Assembly (NCBI RefSeq): GCF_012272835.1
Contig: NZ_JAAWWK010000004.1
Span: 248,001 to 312,000, forward strand
Reading direction: 5' to 3'
DNA: 64,000 nt
DNA from: Spongiibacter thalassae
GTDB taxonomy: Bacteria; Pseudomonadota; Gammaproteobacteria; Pseudomonadales; Spongiibacteraceae
Shown here: piece by piece, positions 61,996 to 64,000 of the stretch
How the letters are laid out: each line of letters opens with the position of its first letter
Position numbering within the stretch: position 1 is the first letter of the stretch
Program-made: the position numbers and the translations under genes
Notes under the pieces: generated by a model
What the model saw: the letters and a program-made list of their open reading frames with translations, nothing else
What the model was told of the DNA's origin: nothing
Database searches by the model: none

Positions 61996-64000
61996 TCAGA
62001 ACTCAAAGGACAGCCGCGCATTCAGCGTTCGCGGCGCATTCAGGGTAAACAGCGCCTGCTCCTCTCCGGTAGAGAGGGTTCGTGATGAGCCGCCTATCGG
62101 CTCGGTAACATCTTGAATATTGGTAACATTAACCGCCAGTTGAGGTTTAAAGCGCCACTGTTCCATGCTCAGGGAGATACCGGCATTAAGTGTGGCGAAA
62201 TCATTGACCGCCTCCGTCTGTGCCAGATCCCCGAAACTTTTTCCGATATAGTTGTAGTTGATATAGGTGTTGTAATCGACACCCCACGCCTGGCTGAAGT
62301 AGGACGCCGAAGCCGAATACTGAGAGTCTGCTGCGCCGGGCATTTGCGTGCCAGCGGCGATCATATTCCCGCTGGCGTCCTCGAATGGCTCGGTGGTATA
62401 GGCATCGACTTTACCACCATCTAGGGCCAGAACGAGACCGACAATCGGAGTCACCCATTTCAGGCTGACCTCAAAGCCATTACTCTCGGCACCACCCACG
62501 TTGTTTTTAAAACCGAGACGGGTCGTTTCCGTTTGCTGCTGGATCTGGGGATCTTTGTAGTCAATTTCGAATACCACTGCATCAAGCAACAATGAGTTAT
62601 CAAACCAGGTAGACCTGAAACCCAACTCGTAATTCCAGAGCTTGTCAGATTTGTAGGTGGATGGTACGCCCTCGGACTCACTGGGCGGAATCGTCTGAAT
62701 GCCGCCAAAACGAAAGCCCTTGGCCGCCTGGGCATAGACCGACACCTCGTCCGTCAGCGCGTATTTAACCGAGTAGCGGGGGCTAACGCCGTCTTCCAGA
62801 ATTTCCTCATAGATGTCCACTTCCTGCCCATTATTAGCCGCTCGCGCCAGCGCACCGTAGCCGGTATACCCGCCCTCGACAACGGTTTCATAAAAGCGCG
62901 CACCCGCCGAAACCTTCAGGCGTTCCCAAAAGGTCTTGGAGAAATCAAAGAATATCGCCTCCTCTGTTGCAATCGCGTTGTTAAAGGCATAGAGCACAGA
63001 GGTTTCCTGAGCGACATCACCACCTGTCGTGCCGAGCACCGGAATCAGCACATCGTTGACATCTTGCTGACGCAGCGTATTCACGTAAATATCAAAGAAC
63101 ATTTCGTAATCGTAGCTGTACACACCCACGATCCAGTCCATCCACCAATCACCGCTGGACTGAAAGCGCAGCTCATGGGAGGTCGCCTCACCATTGTGAT
63201 TAAACGCCAGGAAAATAGCCTGATTCTCACCTGGCCCTTCCGGTGGCGACGCAAAGGTAGCGGAGATGTCGCTGAAGCTGTACACGTTCTTGCTGACCTT
63301 CGAACTCAAGGCCATCACACTGAACGTATCAAACTCGTAGCCCAGCTCCAGGCTGGCCAGGGAAAAATCGTGATTGCCGGGTTGGTCCAACAACACATCG
63401 TCAAGGCTGCGATCCTCACGGTTATCGGCGATAAACACCGCATCATCAACCTCGTAGTCCTGATCCAGATAGGTCAGTTTCAATGACATCCTGTCTGTCG
63501 GTAACCATTTCACCAGCGCACGGCGCTGCTCACCACCACCGTCGTTCACATCGTCTTCCCCGCTGCGACGGTTGTCGTAGAGACCGGGATAGGCGCGTTT
63601 CACGTACCCTACACGTGCGGCCAGAGTGTCCTTATACAGCGGAATATTAACCGCTACCCCGGAGGTCGTCGCCACACCGCCGTGATCGACGTCGGTACGC
63701 TGCGCAAACGCCCTCGCTTCCACTCCCTCGAAATGGGGATCCTGCAACACATAGCGCACCGCACCGGAGAGAGCCGCGCCGCCAAATACCGTACCCTGTG
63801 GCCCTTTCAATACCTCTACGCTGGCCAGATCAAAGGCACTGAGATCAGGGGTAATACTGCCGATATAGGGGTCAGTAAATGAGGTATCACCAACCAGAAT
63901 ACCCACTGGCGAAGGGATCGTGGCAGTTGGGCTGTTATCGATACCAATACCCCGCACGGAAATTCGCATAAACCCGGGCGTGGCGCTGTTGATAACCACC
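61996..64000 (-). CDS. TonB-dependent receptor, partial (5' end outside window)
   Basis: At least 667 residues of a TonB-dependent receptor, cut at the window edge, so the signal peptide, TonB box and first part of the plug are missing. The visible plug includes MRISVRGIGIDNSPTATIP and SVEVLKGPQGTVFGGAALSG. The barrel follows and ends in RTLNARLSFEF with a terminal Phe. The sequence style is of the Xanthomonadales/Sphingomonadales-type large receptors with iron, glycan or aromatic substrates; the substrate cannot be assigned. Confidence 0.9.
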   Translation of the reverse strand, partial: VVINSATPGFMRISVRGIGIDNSPTATIPSPVGILVGDTSFTDPYIGSITPDLSAFDLASVEVLKGPQGTVFGGAALSGAVRYVLQDPHFEGVEARAFAQRTDVDHGGVATTSGVAVNIPLYKDTLAARVGYVKRAYPGLYDNRRSGEDDVNDGGGEQRRALVKWLPTDRMSLKLTYLDQDYEVDDAVFIADNREDRSLDDVLLDQPGNHDFSLASLELGYEFDTFSVMALSSKVSKNVYSFSDISATFASPPEGPGENQAIFLAFNHNGEATSHELRFQSSGDWWMDWIVGVYSYDYEMFFDIYVNTLRQQDVNDVLIPVLGTTGGDVAQETSVLYAFNNAIATEEAIFFDFSKTFWERLKVSAGARFYETVVEGGYTGYGALARAANNGQEVDIYEEILEDGVSPRYSVKYALTDEVSVYAQAAKGFRFGGIQTIPPSESEGVPSTYKSDKLWNYELGFRSTWFDNSLLLDAVVFEIDYKDPQIQQQTETTRLGFKNNVGGAESNGFEVSLKWVTPIVGLVLALDGGKVDAYTTEPFEDASGNMIAAGTQMPGAADSQYSASASYFSQAWGVDYNTYINYNYIGKSFGDLAQTEAVNDFATLNAGISLSMEQWRFKPQLAVNVTNIQDVTEPIGGSSRTLSTGEEQALFTLNAPRTLNARLSFEF

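Noticed and set aside
1-64000. CRISPR array, prophage, or defence/toxin-antitoxin systems
   Set aside because: No spaced direct repeats, phage structural genes, or recognisable defence or toxin-antitoxin gene pairs were seen.

Overview
The window is 64 kb of GC-rich, gene-dense bacterial chromosome carrying about 60 protein genes on both strands. No rRNA, tRNA, CRISPR array, prophage or transposase gene was recognised. Gene content and gene pairs point to an aerobic, Gram-negative gammaproteobacterium. The markers are spoT-ridA, oxyR-recG, hexR next to uvrD, ubiC-ubiA, TonB-dependent receptors, a cyanide-insensitive type bd oxidase, a fused rubredoxin/rubredoxin reductase and TRAP and DASS carboxylate transporters. 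A marine or aquatic Pseudomonadales/Cellvibrionales-type organism fits, but the lineage is inference.

Layout. 0-8 kb: information and stress core (spoT, ridA, an epimerase-like gene, a quinone oxidoreductase, oxyR-recG). 7.8-9.8 kb: a more AT-rich stretch with small envelope genes (DUF4282, a lipoprotein with a disturbed start, a SpoIIAA-like protein). 9.9-14.1 kb: ldhA, hexR, uvrD. 14.2-20.8 kb: a TRAP transporter whose binding protein is separated from its two permease genes by a DUF1501/DUF1800 pair and a thioesterase; the arrangement looks like one inversion of a former dctPQM operon. 20.9-26.8 kb: DUF4265, yaaA, an EVE-domain gene, a DUF938 methyltransferase, a large OmpA protein and a U32 tRNA-modification gene. 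26.9-31.8 kb: a FemAB-like gene, ubiA, ubiC, the rubredoxin fusion and a methyltransferase. 31.9-40.2 kb: an SDF symporter, PPK2, exonuclease III, a medium-chain reductase, a CMD-family gene, a beta-propeller phytase-like lipoprotein, LOG, NlpC/P60 and GFA genes. 40.3-42.7 kb: a cobalamin riboswitch leading into a TonB-dependent receptor. 42.8-49.7 kb: a CNNM/CorC-type protein, then cioAB followed by a metallo-hydrolase, a DUF442 phosphatase-like protein and a SulP permease. 49.7-57.9 kb: envelope and uncharacterised genes, MAPEG, a DASS transporter, DUF2959, an ATP-grasp protein, a large acetyl-CoA hydrolase-like protein and an outer-membrane barrel. 58-64 kb: a degenerate REC-GGDEF with an intact-looking EAL domain, a LysR regulator, a small exported protein, an RsuA-type pseudouridine synthase and the 3' part of a TonB-dependent receptor cut by the window edge.

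How the genes work together. Several neighbourhoods have a readable logic: peroxide sensing with DNA repair (oxyR-recG), ubiquinone head-group synthesis (ubiC-ubiA), and B12-responsive outer-membrane uptake (riboswitch plus receptor). A sulfide-resistant oxidase sits beside predicted sulfane-sulfur handling and sulfate transport. Small-scale structure includes a Pseudomonas-REP-like inverted pair after spoT, a 13-base palindrome unit (GGGGTCTGTCCCC) recurring at 33.2 and 42.7 kb, and one strong bidirectional terminator at 23.3 kb. I see no clearly new multi-gene system. The best candidates for a second look are the sulfur/bd-oxidase cluster, the riboswitch-controlled receptor, the apparent TRAP inversion, the rubredoxin fusion and the c-di-GMP protein with degenerate sensory halves.
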